From assembly GCA_902776305.1 (NCBI GenBank), contig CACYPS010000007.1, forward strand, positions 1 to 64,000: 64,000 nt of DNA, written 5' to 3'. Below are positions 53,513-63,400 of this stretch, piece after piece. Below the pieces are notes generated by a model that was not told the DNA's origin, ran no database searches, and saw only the letters and a program-made list of their open reading frames with translations. The number at the start of each line of letters is the position of its first letter. Position 1 is the stretch's first letter. Origin of the DNA: an uncultured Lachnospiraceae bacterium. GTDB lineage: Bacteria > Bacillota > Clostridia > Lachnospirales > Lachnospiraceae. The translations under genes were made by a program, and so were the position numbers.

Positions 53513-55555
53513 ATGGAACAATTTGAAATCACTAACCAGGTCCGCAAGTACATACAGACGCCCATATGGCTAAGTCTTTGCCTGGTAGGCGCCATTCCGT
53601 TGCTCTATGTTATAGCAGGCAAGAAGGCTGCCTATGTCGGTATCGTACTGCTTGCGGTATATCTTGTGATTACAGCCGTTCTGTATCGCTTCCAGAGAGT
53701 GCGACTTGCCAATGAGCTTGTATCATTTGCCGCTCAGTATGGCCAGGTGCAGCATCGCCTGATTCAGGAGCTGGTCCTCCCGTACGCACTTCTGGATCTC
53801 AGGGGCGGCGTGCTCTGGATGAACGATGAATTTGCCGGTATCGCCGGTAAGGATCTGAATTTTCACAAGAACATCGCGGCAATCTTTCCCGAGATCACGA
53901 ACGCGAAACTCCCCGGAAGGGACCCGCGCACGGAAGTGACGGTCGTAAAAGGTGAGAATACCTACCGGGCGGCTATGCAGAAACTCGTCATGAAAGAGCT
54001 GATTGATATGGAGAACGGTGATCAGGATCCCGAAAAGAACTCGGTCATTGCAATCTATCTGTTCGACGAGACGGAGCTGTCAGAACTTATTGAAGACCGT
54101 GACAATAACCGTATTGTCTGCGGTATGCTCTGCCTGGACAATTACGAGGAGGCTCTTGAGAGCGTCGACGAGCTGAGAAAGTCTCTGCTCCTCGCCCTGA
54201 TTGAGAGAAAAATAAACAAATATTTTACCGATGTGGACGGAATCTGCCGTAAGACAGAGAAGGATAAATACTTCTTTATAATAAGAAAGAAAGCTCTCGA
54301 TGATTTGGAAGCCAAAAAGTTCTCCATTCTGGAGGACGTGAAGACCGTAAACGTCGGTAACGAAATTTCCATGACGATTTCCATCGGTATTGCTTTCGGT
54401 TCCCACTATTTCATTCAGAATGCGGAAGCGGCAAGAGGAGCAATCGAACTGGCTCTCGGCCGCGGCGGTGATCAGGTCGTCGTAAAGGAAGGCTACAATA
54501 CCCGCTACTTCGGAGGCAAGACAGAGTCCGTTGAGAAGTACACCCGTGTTAAGGCCCGCGTCAAAGCCCATGCGTTAAAAGAAATCATCTCGAGCAAAAA
54601 CGAAGTTTTCATAATGGGTCACAAGATACCCGATGTCGATGCGCTCGGTGCGGCTGTCGGTATTTATCGCTGCTCGCGAACCATCGATAAGCCGGCTGCT
54701 ATCGTCATGGACAATCCGCCTGACTCCATCAGACCGATGGTCGAGGGATTTAAGAGCAATCCGGATTACGGTGAGCATATGTTCATCTCTACGCGGGAGG
54801 CTAAGGAACGAATCAACAGCGGCACTGTAGTTGTAGTAGTTGATACGAACAAGCCTAACTACACAGAATGCGAAGACCTTCTGAGAAGGACCAACGCGAT
54901 CGTTGTACTTGATCACCATCGCCAGGGAAGAGAAGTCATTCAGAATGCGGTCCTCTCATATATTGAACCGTACGCGTCGAGCGCGTGTGAGATGGTCGCT
55001 GAGGTTGTTCAGTATTTTGACGAGTCACTTAAGATTCGCCCGCTCGAAGCGGACGCAATGTACGCGGGAATCATGGTCGATACGAGCAATTTCCTCACAA
55101 GGACGGGCGTCCGCACATTTGAAGCGGCAGCTTATCTGAGGAGAAACGGTGCAGACGTCACCCGCATTCGCAAGATGTTCCGCGATAATATGGAGGACAT
55201 TCAGGCCAAGTCGAGAGCGATCGCCGAGGCGGAAATATTTGCAGACTGCTTCGCAATCTCGGAGTGTAAGAGTGACGGGCTGAAAAGTCCGACTGTTGTT
55301 GCCGCACAGACGGCCAATGAGCTGCTCTCTGTGGTCGGCGTCAAAGCTTCATTTGTATTGACAGAGTATAACCAGATGATTTATATCAGTGCCCGCGCCA
55401 TTGACGAGATCAATGTCCAGCTTATTATGGAAAGACTGGGCGGCGGCGGACATCTGAATATCGCAGGGGCGCAGCTTCCGGATACCACGATGGCGGAAGC
55501 AATGGCGCTTCTTAAGAAAACAATTTTACAGATGCAGGAAGAAGGAGATATTTGA
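53513..55555 (+). CDS. gdpP: Cyclic-di-AMP phosphodiesterase GdpP
   Basis: 680 residues from the ATG at 53513 (CAGGAGA upstream). Two membrane helices (about 17-60), a PAS-like region, a degenerate GGDEF-like region ([21 protein letters not shown], about 240-325), then the DHH part: [37 protein letters not shown] and [15 protein letters not shown]. The DHHA1 part ends in [13 protein letters not shown]. It degrades c-di-AMP at the membrane and so affects osmotic balance and wall stress. Stop and rplI start overlap by one base (TGATG). Confidence 0.97.
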   Translation: MEQFEITNQVRKYIQTPIWLSLCLVGAIPLLYVIAGKKAAYVGIVLLAVYLVITAVLYRFQRVRLANELVSFAAQYGQVQHRLIQELVLPYALLDLRGGVLWMNDEFAGIAGKDLNFHKNIAAIFPEITNAKLPGRDPRTEVTVVKGENTYRAAMQKLVMKELIDMENGDQDPEKNSVIAIYLFDETELSELIEDRDNNRIVCGMLCLDNYEEALESVDELRKSLLLALIERKINKYFTDVDGICRKTEKDKYFFIIRKKALDDLEAKKFSILEDVKTVNVGNEISMTISIGIAFGSHYFIQNAEAARGAIELALGRGGDQVVVKEGYNTRYFGGKTESVEKYTRVKARVKAHALKEIISSKNEVFIMGHKIPDVDALGAAVGIYRCSRTIDKPAAIVMDNPPDSIRPMVEGFKSNPDYGEHMFISTREAKERINSGTVVVVVDTNKPNYTECEDLLRRTNAIVVLDHHRQGREVIQNAVLSYIEPYASSACEMVAEVVQYFDESLKIRPLEADAMYAGIMVDTSNFLTRTGVRTFEAAAYLRRNGADVTRIRKMFRDNMEDIQAKSRAIAEAEIFADCFAISECKSDGLKSPTVVAAQTANELLSVVGVKASFVLTEYNQMIYISARAIDEINVQLIMERLGGGGHLNIAGAQLPDTTMAEAMALLKKTILQMQEEGDI

Positions 55556-56001
55556 TGAAAGTTTTATTACTTGCCGATGTTAAGAGCCTCGGAAAAAAGG
55601 ATGATATTGTAAATGTTTCTGACGGATATGCACGCAATATGCTTTTCCCGAAGAAGCTCGCTGTGGCAGCTACTCCGAAGAATATGAAGGATGTAGAGCT
55701 GAAGAAGAAGAACGAGGCCCGGATCGAGGCGGAGAAGCTGAAGGAAGCGCAGGCGTTTGCGGATGACCTCTCCAAAAAGTCTGTCACAGTCGGTATCAAG
55801 ATCGGAACCGGCGGCAGGGCGTTCGGCTCTGTTTCCACCAAGGAAATTGCCGAGGCAGCCAAGGAGCAGCTCGGCGTCGAACTTGACAGAAAGAAAATGA
55901 ATCTGGAAGCTCCGCTGCGTGAGCTCGGAGAATCTACGGTGCAGGTGCGTGTACATCCGAAGGTGACAGCCAATCTGAAGGTCATTGTAAAGGAAATCTG
56001 A
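55555..56001 (+). CDS. rplI: 50S ribosomal protein L9
   Basis: 148 residues. The ATG at 55555 overlaps the gdpP stop and has AAGGAG at the right distance. [40 protein letters not shown] is the L9 N-domain that binds 23S rRNA. The long connecting helix ([21 protein letters not shown]) and the C-domain ([25 protein letters not shown]) follow. dnaB begins seven bases after the stop, in the typical Firmicutes order. Confidence 0.98.
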   Translation: MKVLLLADVKSLGKKDDIVNVSDGYARNMLFPKKLAVAATPKNMKDVELKKKNEARIEAEKLKEAQAFADDLSKKSVTVGIKIGTGGRAFGSVSTKEIAEAAKEQLGVELDRKKMNLEAPLRELGESTVQVRVHPKVTANLKVIVKEI

Positions 56002-56007
56002 TAAAAT

Positions 56008-57369
56008 ATGGAAGAAGCTCTTATTAAACGCATACCGCCCCATTCACTCGAGGCGGAAAAATCGGTCATCGGTTCCATGCTGATGAGTCGCGATGCGGTG
56101 ATCACTGCCTGCGAGATCCTGAACAAGGATGATTTTTATGAGCAGCAGTATGGAGTTCTCTTCGAAGCTATGAGGGAGCTGAATGAAGCGGGGAAGCCTG
56201 TCGATGTCGTGACGCTTCAGGACAGACTTCGTGAGAAGGATGTGCCGCCGGAGGTCGCGGACATGGCTTTCGTCGCCGATATTCTTTCGTCCGTTCCGAC
56301 GTCGGCCAATGTCAGGTCTTATGCGGAAATCGTCAGTCAGAAAGCGACTCTCCGAAGGCTGATCAAGGTGACCGGCAATATCGAGAACGAATGCTATCTG
56401 GGCAAGACGGACATGCAGACGATTCTCGAAAAGACCGAGAAAGACATATTTGAGGTTCTGCAGCAGAGAACGACGGATCAGGAAGTGCCGATAAAGGACG
56501 TCGTTATGGACACCCTGGAGAGAATCGAAAAAGCATCCAGAATGAAGAGCCAGGTAACGGGATTGCCGACCGGATTTTTGGATCTGGATTACAAGACGTC
56601 CGGTTTCCAGAATTCGGATTTTATTCTGATTGCGGCGAGACCTTCAATGGGCAAGACGGCATTTGTCCTCAATATCGCGCAGTACATGGCGTTTCGGCAG
56701 AATCTGCCGTGTGCGGTCTTTTCGCTGGAGATGTCAAGAGACCAGCTGATGAACCGTCTGTTTTCTCTGGAATCGAGGGTCGACTCGCAGGCTTTGAGAA
56801 CCGGTAAGCTGAAGGACGACGAGTGGGCCAAGCTGGTAGAGAGTGCAGGCGTCATCAGCAATTCAGGGCTGATCATTGACGATACGCCGGGTATCAACCT
56901 GCAGCAGTTTCGCTCAAAAGCCAGAAAGTACAAGCTGGATCATGACATAAAAATAATATTCATCGACTACCTGCAGCTCATGGCAGGAAACGGGGGCAGG
57001 ACGGATAATCGCCAGCAGGAGATTTCCGACATTTCCCGCGCGATGAAATCGCTCGCAAGAGAGCTGAATATACCGATCGTTGCCCTGTCACAGCTGAACC
57101 GCGGCGTCGAACAGCGCGAGGATCACAGACCGATGCTGTCAGACCTCCGTGAGTCGGGGGCAATCGAGCAGGATGCGGACGTTGTCATGTTCATCTATCG
57201 TGACGACTACTACAATAAGGATACTGACGAGAAGGGTATTGCGGAGATTATTATCGCAAAACAGAGGAACGGTCCGATCGGTACCGTCAGACTGGTCTGG
57301 CTGCCGGATTATACGATGTTCGCCAACATGACCCGGGGACGGGGACAGGGGAATCCGAAGGACGACTGA
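56008..57369 (+). CDS. dnaB: Replicative DNA helicase DnaB
   Basis: 453 residues. The N-terminal helical domain reads PPHSLEAEKSVIGSMLMSRDAV. The RecA-like motor has Walker A ARPSMGKTAFVLN (about 210-222), the ETxxS-type segment FSLEMSRDQLMNRLFSLES, Walker B IKIIFIDYLQLMAG, and SQLNRGVEQREDHRPMLSDLRESGAIEQDADVVMFIYRD. It unwinds DNA at the fork as a hexamer. Full length, no intein. The gap to glyA contains no visible terminator. Confidence 0.98.
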   Translation: MEEALIKRIPPHSLEAEKSVIGSMLMSRDAVITACEILNKDDFYEQQYGVLFEAMRELNEAGKPVDVVTLQDRLREKDVPPEVADMAFVADILSSVPTSANVRSYAEIVSQKATLRRLIKVTGNIENECYLGKTDMQTILEKTEKDIFEVLQQRTTDQEVPIKDVVMDTLERIEKASRMKSQVTGLPTGFLDLDYKTSGFQNSDFILIAARPSMGKTAFVLNIAQYMAFRQNLPCAVFSLEMSRDQLMNRLFSLESRVDSQALRTGKLKDDEWAKLVESAGVISNSGLIIDDTPGINLQQFRSKARKYKLDHDIKIIFIDYLQLMAGNGGRTDNRQQEISDISRAMKSLARELNIPIVALSQLNRGVEQREDHRPMLSDLRESGAIEQDADVVMFIYRDDYYNKDTDEKGIAEIIIAKQRNGPIGTVRLVWLPDYTMFANMTRGRGQGNPKDD

Positions 57370-57524
57370 TGCTGACTATTCTCGTTGAAACAGGTGCGGA
57401 AAGCGCAGGTGTCTGAAAAGAAACAAAAACTGCTATGGAAACTGACGAAATTCTATGGTAATATTGTCCACGTGCGATAAAGCATGGAATCAAAATCCCC
57501 CTAACCTGTGTAAAGGAGAAGAAA

Positions 57525-58760
57525 ATGTATACTTGGGAAGATATTCACAACGTGGATCCGGAAGTAGCGGACTTGATTCAGAAGGAATTTAATCGTCAGA
57601 ATTCACATATTGAACTGATTGCTTCGGAGAACTGGGCAAGCAAGGCTGTTATGTCTGCTATGGGATCTGTTCTCACGAACAAATATGCGGAAGGATATCC
57701 GGGACACCGCTATTACGGCGGCTGCGAGTTTGTGGATGGAATAGAAGATCTTGCAAGGAATCGTGCAATGGAGCTTTTCGGCTGCACATACGCCAACGTT
57801 CAGCCGCACTCGGGCGCACAGGCCAATTTCGCTGTTTTCTATGCCCTTCTTCAGCCGGGCGACACCGTCATGGGAATGAGCCTCGACGAAGGCGGACATC
57901 TGACACACGGTTCACCTGCCAATGTATCCGGAAATTATTTCAAGTCTGTACCGTACGGCGTAGATGAGAACGGTTTTCTCGATTATGATGCATGCGAGAG
58001 AATCGCTAAGGAGTGCAAGCCGAAGCTGATCGTAGCAGGCGCATCTGCATACTGCCGCACAATTGATTTCAAGAGAATGCGGGAAATCGCCGATTCGGTA
58101 GGAGCTTACCTTATGGTAGATATGGCTCACATTGCAGGTCTTGTAGCAACAGGATATCATCCGAGCCCGATCCCGTATGCGCATGTTGTTACGACGACAA
58201 CACACAAGACACTTCGCGGCCCGCGCGGCGGTATGATTCTGTCCAGTGCGGAATTTGCCAAAGAGCATAAACTCAACAAGGCCGTTTTCCCGGGAACACA
58301 GGGCGGTCCGCAGATGCATTCCATCGCCGGCAAGGCAGTTATGCTCAAAGAAGACCTTTCTCCTGAGTACAAGGAGTATGCAAGACGTGTCGTCGAGAAT
58401 GCACAGGCTCTGTGCAGCGGTCTTATCAGCCGCGGCGTAAAGATCGTGAGCGGCGGGACAGATAACCATCTGATGTTAGTTGATCTGAAAGATTCAGAGC
58501 TGACAGGTAAGGAAATCGAGGCTCGTCTCGACAGTGCAAATATCACAGCCAACAAGAATACGGTTCCGCGCGACCCGCGCAGCCCGTTCGTCACGAGCGG
58601 TATCCGTCTCGGAACGCCGGCTGTCACGACCCGCGGAATGAACACAGAGGATATGGATCGCATTGCCGAAGCGATCGCACTGGTCATCGAGAGCGAGAAC
58701 AACATAGATAAGGCAAGAGAGATCGTCAGAGAGCTTACTGACAAGTATCCGCTGGAGTAA
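57525..58760 (+). CDS. glyA: Serine hydroxymethyltransferase
   Basis: 411 residues behind [51 protein letters not shown] is the SHMT entry, [19 protein letters not shown] carries the PLP Asp, and [19 protein letters not shown] the Schiff-base Lys228. It converts serine and tetrahydrofolate to glycine and methylene-tetrahydrofolate. One change is worth noting: the family motif SEN(F/Y)(V/A)S reads SENWAS. No glycine or purine riboswitch is visible in the 155-base leader. Confidence 0.98.
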   Translation: MYTWEDIHNVDPEVADLIQKEFNRQNSHIELIASENWASKAVMSAMGSVLTNKYAEGYPGHRYYGGCEFVDGIEDLARNRAMELFGCTYANVQPHSGAQANFAVFYALLQPGDTVMGMSLDEGGHLTHGSPANVSGNYFKSVPYGVDENGFLDYDACERIAKECKPKLIVAGASAYCRTIDFKRMREIADSVGAYLMVDMAHIAGLVATGYHPSPIPYAHVVTTTTHKTLRGPRGGMILSSAEFAKEHKLNKAVFPGTQGGPQMHSIAGKAVMLKEDLSPEYKEYARRVVENAQALCSGLISRGVKIVSGGTDNHLMLVDLKDSELTGKEIEARLDSANITANKNTVPRDPRSPFVTSGIRLGTPAVTTRGMNTEDMDRIAEAIALVIESENNIDKAREIVRELTDKYPLE

Positions 58761-58845
58761 CCGGTAACGGATATGTCCTGCGCGGATTGCCGGGTAGTCA
58801 GGATGCCTTACATGAACATCTCTTTCTGAAAGGAAGTGATGGTAT

Positions 58846-60588
58846 ATGATGAATAAAAATACGCAGCGAATCGTAGTCGGGATCATCGCGGTCATTCTGG
58901 CAGTTATTATGATCCTGAGCCTTGTAGCGCCTGCAATGGCTGCTGAAGGAGAAGTGGCAGAGGATGTCATTCAGGCTGAAGAGGTCGTTCAGGAAGATGA
59001 GATTGTTCAGGCGGAAGAAACAGAGCCTGAAATCGAACCTGTTATGACAGAAGACGCTGCGGACGGCGATGTGGCGGGCGAAGCTGTGCCCGCACAGGAA
59101 GCCGCGGTCACAGAACAGACAGAAGGCACTGATACTGCGGAATCCGCCGCATCTGACAGTGCCTCGGATCAGAATGCAAATGTTTCGGCAGCTGGCACAG
59201 CTTCCGAAATTTCGCTTATGGCCTCTCAGAGCCAGGTCATACCGGAAGGTGTAAAAATCGGTGCTGTAAATGTATCCGGCATGAACAGGGAGCAGGCAGA
59301 GGCCGCTGTGAATGCCCATGTCGAGGAAATGCAGAATTCTGTGCTGACTGCCAGGGCAGACGGGCAGGAGATGTATATTGCAGTTAAAGATCTCGGCTTT
59401 ACGTGGACGAACCAGAATGTGGTCTCCAAAGCACTCGGACTCGGGTGCAGAGGAAATATTCTTGAGAGATACAAGGTAAAGAAGGATCTGGAAGCCAATG
59501 GAATCGAACTTCCGATTGAAAGAGAATTCAGCTCGGAGGCAATGCATTCGTTCATCTCGCAGTGCGCGGCTACCGCTAACCGGCTGCCTGTGGAAAACGA
59601 CCTGCAGCTGAACGCCGACGGGACTCTTTCCGTCATCGACGGTGTGAACGGAGTTCAGGTTGATGAAGCGTCTTCCTACAGCGCCATGGTCCTTTATATG
59701 AATACGGGTTGGAGAGGGGGAGAACCGGAATTTTCCCTCACAACGACGACACTTCCGCCCCAGAGAGATAAGGAACAGCTTGCACTGGTGAAGGATATAA
59801 TCGGAACCGGTGACACGGACTATAACGGGAGCTCCGATTCGCGAATCCAGAACATCCTGAACGGGACGAGCCTTGTTTCCGGAATCGTACTTATGCCCGG
59901 CGAGCAGTTCTCATTGCTCGAGCATGTCGTACCTTTCACAGCGGAGAACGGCTATGCGCCCGCACCTTCCTACGCCGAGGGGTCGATTGTAGACACGTAC
60001 GGCGGCGGAATCTGTCAGGTATCGACGACTATTTATCTGGCAGTCCTTCAGGCGGAGCTTCAGGTGGACGAGAGATCGTGCCACTCCATGATGGTTCAGT
60101 ATATTGAGCCGTCCAAGGATGCGGCTATTTCCGAGGAAGGCGGTAAGGACCTTAAGTTCACGAACAACACCGCCACACCGATTTATCTGTACGGAACTGC
60201 GGCAGACGGAAAACTTCATTTTTCCATCTATGGCGTGGAAACACGTCCTGCAGGCAGGACGGTCAACTATATCAGCAATGTGCTGTCACAGACCGACGTA
60301 CAGTTCATATTTGTTGCAGATGAGAATCTTCCGGTCGGTACAGTAAGCCAGAGCGGCGATCCGCATATCGGATACGAAGCTGAGCTTTGGAAAGAGATCA
60401 CGGAGAACGGTGAGACGACAAGAGAATGGGTCAATGAGAGCAGCTATCGGATGACGCCCATTACGTATACGATCGGAGTGCAAACGGATGACGCAGGCCT
60501 GAAAGCTAATCTGATGGCAGCCATCGCTTCGGAGCAGCTGGATCAGGTGAACAGTATTCTGATCGGATCCGGGTTCAGTGTCGGATAA
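58846..60588 (+). CDS. VanW-family cell-wall-associated protein
   Basis: 580 residues. A signal/anchor segment (IVVGIIAVILAVIMILSLVAPAMA) and an acidic low-complexity stretch (35-125) are followed by a peptidoglycan-binding-4-like region (GVKIGAVNVSGMNREQAEAAVNAHVEEM; about 128-330). The VanW domain (about 335-460) contains LVSGIVLMPGEQFSLLEHVVPFTAENGYAPAPSYAEGSIVDTYGGGICQVSTTIYLAVLQAEL. A G5-like or beta C-terminal part follows. The function of VanW is not known; it was named from vancomycin-resistance clusters, but no van genes are here. Shine-Dalgarno GAAAGGAAG; ATG at 58846 or 58849. Confidence 0.92.
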   Translation: MMNKNTQRIVVGIIAVILAVIMILSLVAPAMAAEGEVAEDVIQAEEVVQEDEIVQAEETEPEIEPVMTEDAADGDVAGEAVPAQEAAVTEQTEGTDTAESAASDSASDQNANVSAAGTASEISLMASQSQVIPEGVKIGAVNVSGMNREQAEAAVNAHVEEMQNSVLTARADGQEMYIAVKDLGFTWTNQNVVSKALGLGCRGNILERYKVKKDLEANGIELPIEREFSSEAMHSFISQCAATANRLPVENDLQLNADGTLSVIDGVNGVQVDEASSYSAMVLYMNTGWRGGEPEFSLTTTTLPPQRDKEQLALVKDIIGTGDTDYNGSSDSRIQNILNGTSLVSGIVLMPGEQFSLLEHVVPFTAENGYAPAPSYAEGSIVDTYGGGICQVSTTIYLAVLQAELQVDERSCHSMMVQYIEPSKDAAISEEGGKDLKFTNNTATPIYLYGTAADGKLHFSIYGVETRPAGRTVNYISNVLSQTDVQFIFVADENLPVGTVSQSGDPHIGYEAELWKEITENGETTREWVNESSYRMTPITYTIGVQTDDAGLKANLMAAIASEQLDQVNSILIGSGFSVG

Positions 60589-60605
60589 ATTATAAGGAAG
60601 AACAG

Positions 60606-61172
60606 ATGACAGGCGAGATTTATGTGTTGAACAGCATCGCGTGCGATGCGACAAAATATCTGCTGGATCTGAAGAAGGGGGAACTTGAAGAGAAGTTCCC
60701 TCCTTTTTTCATGCATCTGACGGAAGTCTCCGTGAAAGAGGGAGAGGAGACTGCAAAGAAGATAGAAGGAATTCTCTCGGAACTGAAAAGATCTTCCGTC
60801 TATTGCAAGGAGATGGGAGAGGGCGGAATCCTGAATGCACTCTGGTATATGGCGGAAGCGTGTGCGACCGGATTCGAGATCGGTCTTAAGAAGATACCGA
60901 TTGATCAGCAGACTGTGGAAGTCCTTGAGACGTATGATATAAATCCTTACTATGCGAAATCGCGCGGAACGTGGCTTGCGCTCACGAATGATCCGGCGGG
61001 ATTTGAGAGTGTGCTGCGCAGGGCGCAGATTCCTTACGGGAGAATCGGAACAGCCAACGATACAAAAAAGCGCACGATCCTCAACGGGGAGAGCGTGCGC
61101 TATCTTGACAGACCTCAGAGAGAGGAGCTGGAAAAACTGAATTGTGGGGGCGAGAGACCGGATCCGGCGTGA
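60606..61172 (+). CDS. Stand-alone AIR-synthase C-terminal-like protein
   Basis: 188 residues; AAGGAAG precedes the ATG. MGEGGILNALWYMAEACATGFEIGLKKIPIDQQTVEVLETYDINPYYAKSRGTWLALTNDPAGFESVLRRAQIPYGRIGTANDTKKRTILN follows the C-terminal domain of AIR-synthase-fold enzymes (ThiL, HypE, PurM). The ATP-binding N-terminal domain is missing; the first 60 residues are short and helical. Relatives in Clostridia are labelled hydrogenase maturation factors, but no hydrogenase genes are near. It follows the VanW gene at 17 bases. Its stop codon abuts the palindrome AACGCCGAGGCGTT (61172-61185). Confidence 0.7.
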   Translation: MTGEIYVLNSIACDATKYLLDLKKGELEEKFPPFFMHLTEVSVKEGEETAKKIEGILSELKRSSVYCKEMGEGGILNALWYMAEACATGFEIGLKKIPIDQQTVEVLETYDINPYYAKSRGTWLALTNDPAGFESVLRRAQIPYGRIGTANDTKKRTILNGESVRYLDRPQREELEKLNCGGERPDPA

Positions 61173-61186
61173 ACGCCGAGGCGTTC
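61171..61186. repeat. Palindrome between convergent genes
   Basis: GAACGCCGAGGCGTTC, the same sequence as at 21617 and, inverted, near 11581. It may act as a short terminator hairpin between the AIR-like gene and the kinase gene. Confidence 0.75.
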
Positions 61187-61230
61187 TTGATGCGGTACGG
61201 ACGCTTTCGAGAGGTCTTGTCGAAGCCGCG

Positions 61231-62637
61231 TCACGCCAGATCCAATGTGAATGCGAATTCTGTGCCCACGTTCTCGGTACTGACCACGGTGATGGTCTGG
61301 TCGTGAGCGGTAATGATATCTTTTACGATGGACAGTCCGAGGCCGGTCCCCTTTCGGTCACGACCGCGGGAGATATCGTCTTTAAAAAACCGGTCCCAGA
61401 TCTTCGGGAGAGAATCCTTGGGGATTCCGCAGCCCTCATCCTTGACAGAAATGTGACATTTGTTGTGGCGGATCGTCGTTTCGACTTTGATCTGCGTGTT
61501 TCTCTCACTGAATTTTACCGCGTTGTCGAGCAGGTTATAGATGACCTGCTCGATTTTTTCTTTGTCGGCATGCACCTGGAGGGAGGTGCCGGTAAGAATG
61601 AGATTGATGGTGATCTTCTTCTTCCTGCAGCTGCCCTCGAACACGGAAATGATCCTTTTCAGCATCTCGTTGATATCGAAATCCGAGTAATTCAGGGAGA
61701 CCTTGCCTGCGCTGAGTGTATTCAACTCCAGAATGGACTTGGTCAGTTTGTCAAGACGATCCGTTTCCTGAGAGATGATGCCCAGATATTTGCCGTGAAG
61801 CTCCGGCGGAATTGTCCCGTCCATCATGGCTTCGGTGAATCCCTTGATGGAAGTCAGAGGAGAGCGGAAGTCATGACTGACATTTGATATGAAGTTTTTC
61901 TGATAGTCGTTGTTTTTGCGGAGCTCGCCTGCCATCAGGTTGAGGGTGTCGGCCAGATAGCCCATCTCATCGTGACTATGGACGTCGATCTTGTGGTTCA
62001 GGTTGCCGCGTGCGAATTCCCCGGCACCGTAATTGATCCTGCCAAGAGGTCTGTAAACGTAGTACCAGAAGGCAAAAAGCAGAAGCAGCGAGAGAATGAA
62101 GTTGACAAAAGCGATAATTTCCATTCTGTGGACAAGTATGGAGGTAAGTCTGTTCAGATTGTCCATGGGAAGCGAGAGGGAGATGTAACCTCTGATTTTC
62201 ACTCCGCGCGTCATCGGGTAGATAACGCTCAGCATGTCTTTGTTATACTGATTGTAGAAAGTACTTACCTCGTAGAACTTGGGTCCGAAGCGAAGATAGT
62301 CGAAATTTCGGATCACATGGGGGTTTTCCGTATTGAGCTTTGTCTCTGTGTTTATGAGCTCCCGCCCTTCCGGATCGATCACGCGGATGGAGGCCTCGTT
62401 GGCGTATGCAACCAGGGTCAGCGTGTCGTATAGGTCGTTCAGAACGGCGTCGCTTTCAAAATATCTGCCGCTCTGACTCTCCGCAATGTTCGTAGCCTCC
62501 GAGTACAGTTCTCTGGCCTTGTGCAAAATGAGCTCGTTGAGCACGAGCTGCCGGCCTAACGTTGAGACGACGAGGAGCGACAGCACAGCGAGGATTGCAT
62601 ATGTGATTAAGTACTTAGTTAAAAGGGAAACTTTCAT
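61231..62637 (-). CDS. Sensor histidine kinase
   Basis: 468 residues. Membrane helices at about 7-30 and 173-195 enclose an extracellular sensor (about 31-172), followed by a HAMP region (YRPLGRINYGAGEFARGNLNHKIDV). The phospho-accepting His lies in ISNVSHDFRSPLTSIKGF. ATP is bound by NLLDNAVKFSE (N box), VKDEGCGIPKDSL (G1), IWDRFFK (F) and GTGLGLSIV (G2). It should phosphorylate the response regulator whose gene ends nine bases upstream in the same operon. The pairing and size resemble cell-envelope-sensing systems, but the signal is unknown. Confidence 0.95.
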   Translation of the reverse strand: MKVSLLTKYLITYAILAVLSLLVVSTLGRQLVLNELILHKARELYSEATNIAESQSGRYFESDAVLNDLYDTLTLVAYANEASIRVIDPEGRELINTETKLNTENPHVIRNFDYLRFGPKFYEVSTFYNQYNKDMLSVIYPMTRGVKIRGYISLSLPMDNLNRLTSILVHRMEIIAFVNFILSLLLLFAFWYYVYRPLGRINYGAGEFARGNLNHKIDVHSHDEMGYLADTLNLMAGELRKNNDYQKNFISNVSHDFRSPLTSIKGFTEAMMDGTIPPELHGKYLGIISQETDRLDKLTKSILELNTLSAGKVSLNYSDFDINEMLKRIISVFEGSCRKKKITINLILTGTSLQVHADKEKIEQVIYNLLDNAVKFSERNTQIKVETTIRHNKCHISVKDEGCGIPKDSLPKIWDRFFKDDISRGRDRKGTGLGLSIVKDIITAHDQTITVVSTENVGTEFAFTLDLA

Positions 62638-62646
62638 ATGCAGTCA

Positions 62647-63357
62647 TCATCCCTGTCTCACTTCGAATTTATAACCTATTCCCCAGACGGTACGGATCGC
62701 CCAGTTATCCTGATCTTTTATCTTTTCCCTGAGACGCTTGATGTGTACGTCGACGGTCCTGGTATCGCCCACATATTCATAGCCCCATATGTGGTCCAGA
62801 AGCTGCTCTCTTGTAAATACCTGATTCGGCTGGGAAGCCAGAAAATACAGCAGCTCCAGCTCCTTCGGAGGCATTACCAGTTCCTTTCCGTTGTAGATGA
62901 CGGAATAGTTTGTCCTGTTCACAATGAGATTCGGATATTCGGCGACTTTGGCTCCGACTGCGACCGGAGTCTGAACTTCCGGTGTCGCGCGGTAACGGCG
63001 CAGCACCGCTTTTACCCTTGCTACCATTTCCTTGGAGTCAAAAGGCTTGATAATGTAATCATCCGCACCCAGTTCGAGCCCCAGGACTTTGTCAAATGTC
63101 TCGCCCTTCGCAGACAGCATGATGATAGGGGTGTCTTTTTTGGCTCTCACTTCGCGGCATACCTGATAGCCATCCTTGCCGGGCAGCATGAGGTCGAGCA
63201 GGATCAGATTGGGTTGGAAGGATTCAAAGAGTTCCAGCGCTTCCTCGCCGTCCTCGGCAATTTTCGTCTCAAACATTTCCTTTTCAAGATACAGCGATAT
63301 AAGTTCTGCAATATAATTATCGTCGTCAACGATAAGAATTTTTTGTTTTGCAGCCAT
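62647..63357 (-). CDS. OmpR/PhoB-type response regulator
   Basis: 236 residues, AAGGGA upstream of the ATG. Receiver domain: ILIVDDDNYIAELISLYL (acidic pocket), NLILLDLMLPGKDGY with the phospho-accepting Asp, IIMLSAKGE and YIIKPFDSKEMVARV. DNA-binding winged helix: LVMPPKELELLYFLASQPNQVFTREQLLDHIWGYEYVGDTRTVDVHIKRLREKI. It binds promoters after phosphorylation by the kinase encoded downstream. The two genes form one operon on the minus strand, following mutS2 after 43 bases. Confidence 0.97.
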   Translation of the reverse strand: MAAKQKILIVDDDNYIAELISLYLEKEMFETKIAEDGEEALELFESFQPNLILLDLMLPGKDGYQVCREVRAKKDTPIIMLSAKGETFDKVLGLELGADDYIIKPFDSKEMVARVKAVLRRYRATPEVQTPVAVGAKVAEYPNLIVNRTNYSVIYNGKELVMPPKELELLYFLASQPNQVFTREQLLDHIWGYEYVGDTRTVDVHIKRLREKIKDQDNWAIRTVWGIGYKFEVRQG

Positions 63358-63400
63358 TGTTATCCCTTCTTTCTAAGCGTAGTGGTACATGACGAAAGCA

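Noticed and set aside
57370-57524. Riboswitch in the glyA leader
   Set aside because: No conserved glycine, purine or SAM-type core could be traced in this short leader.
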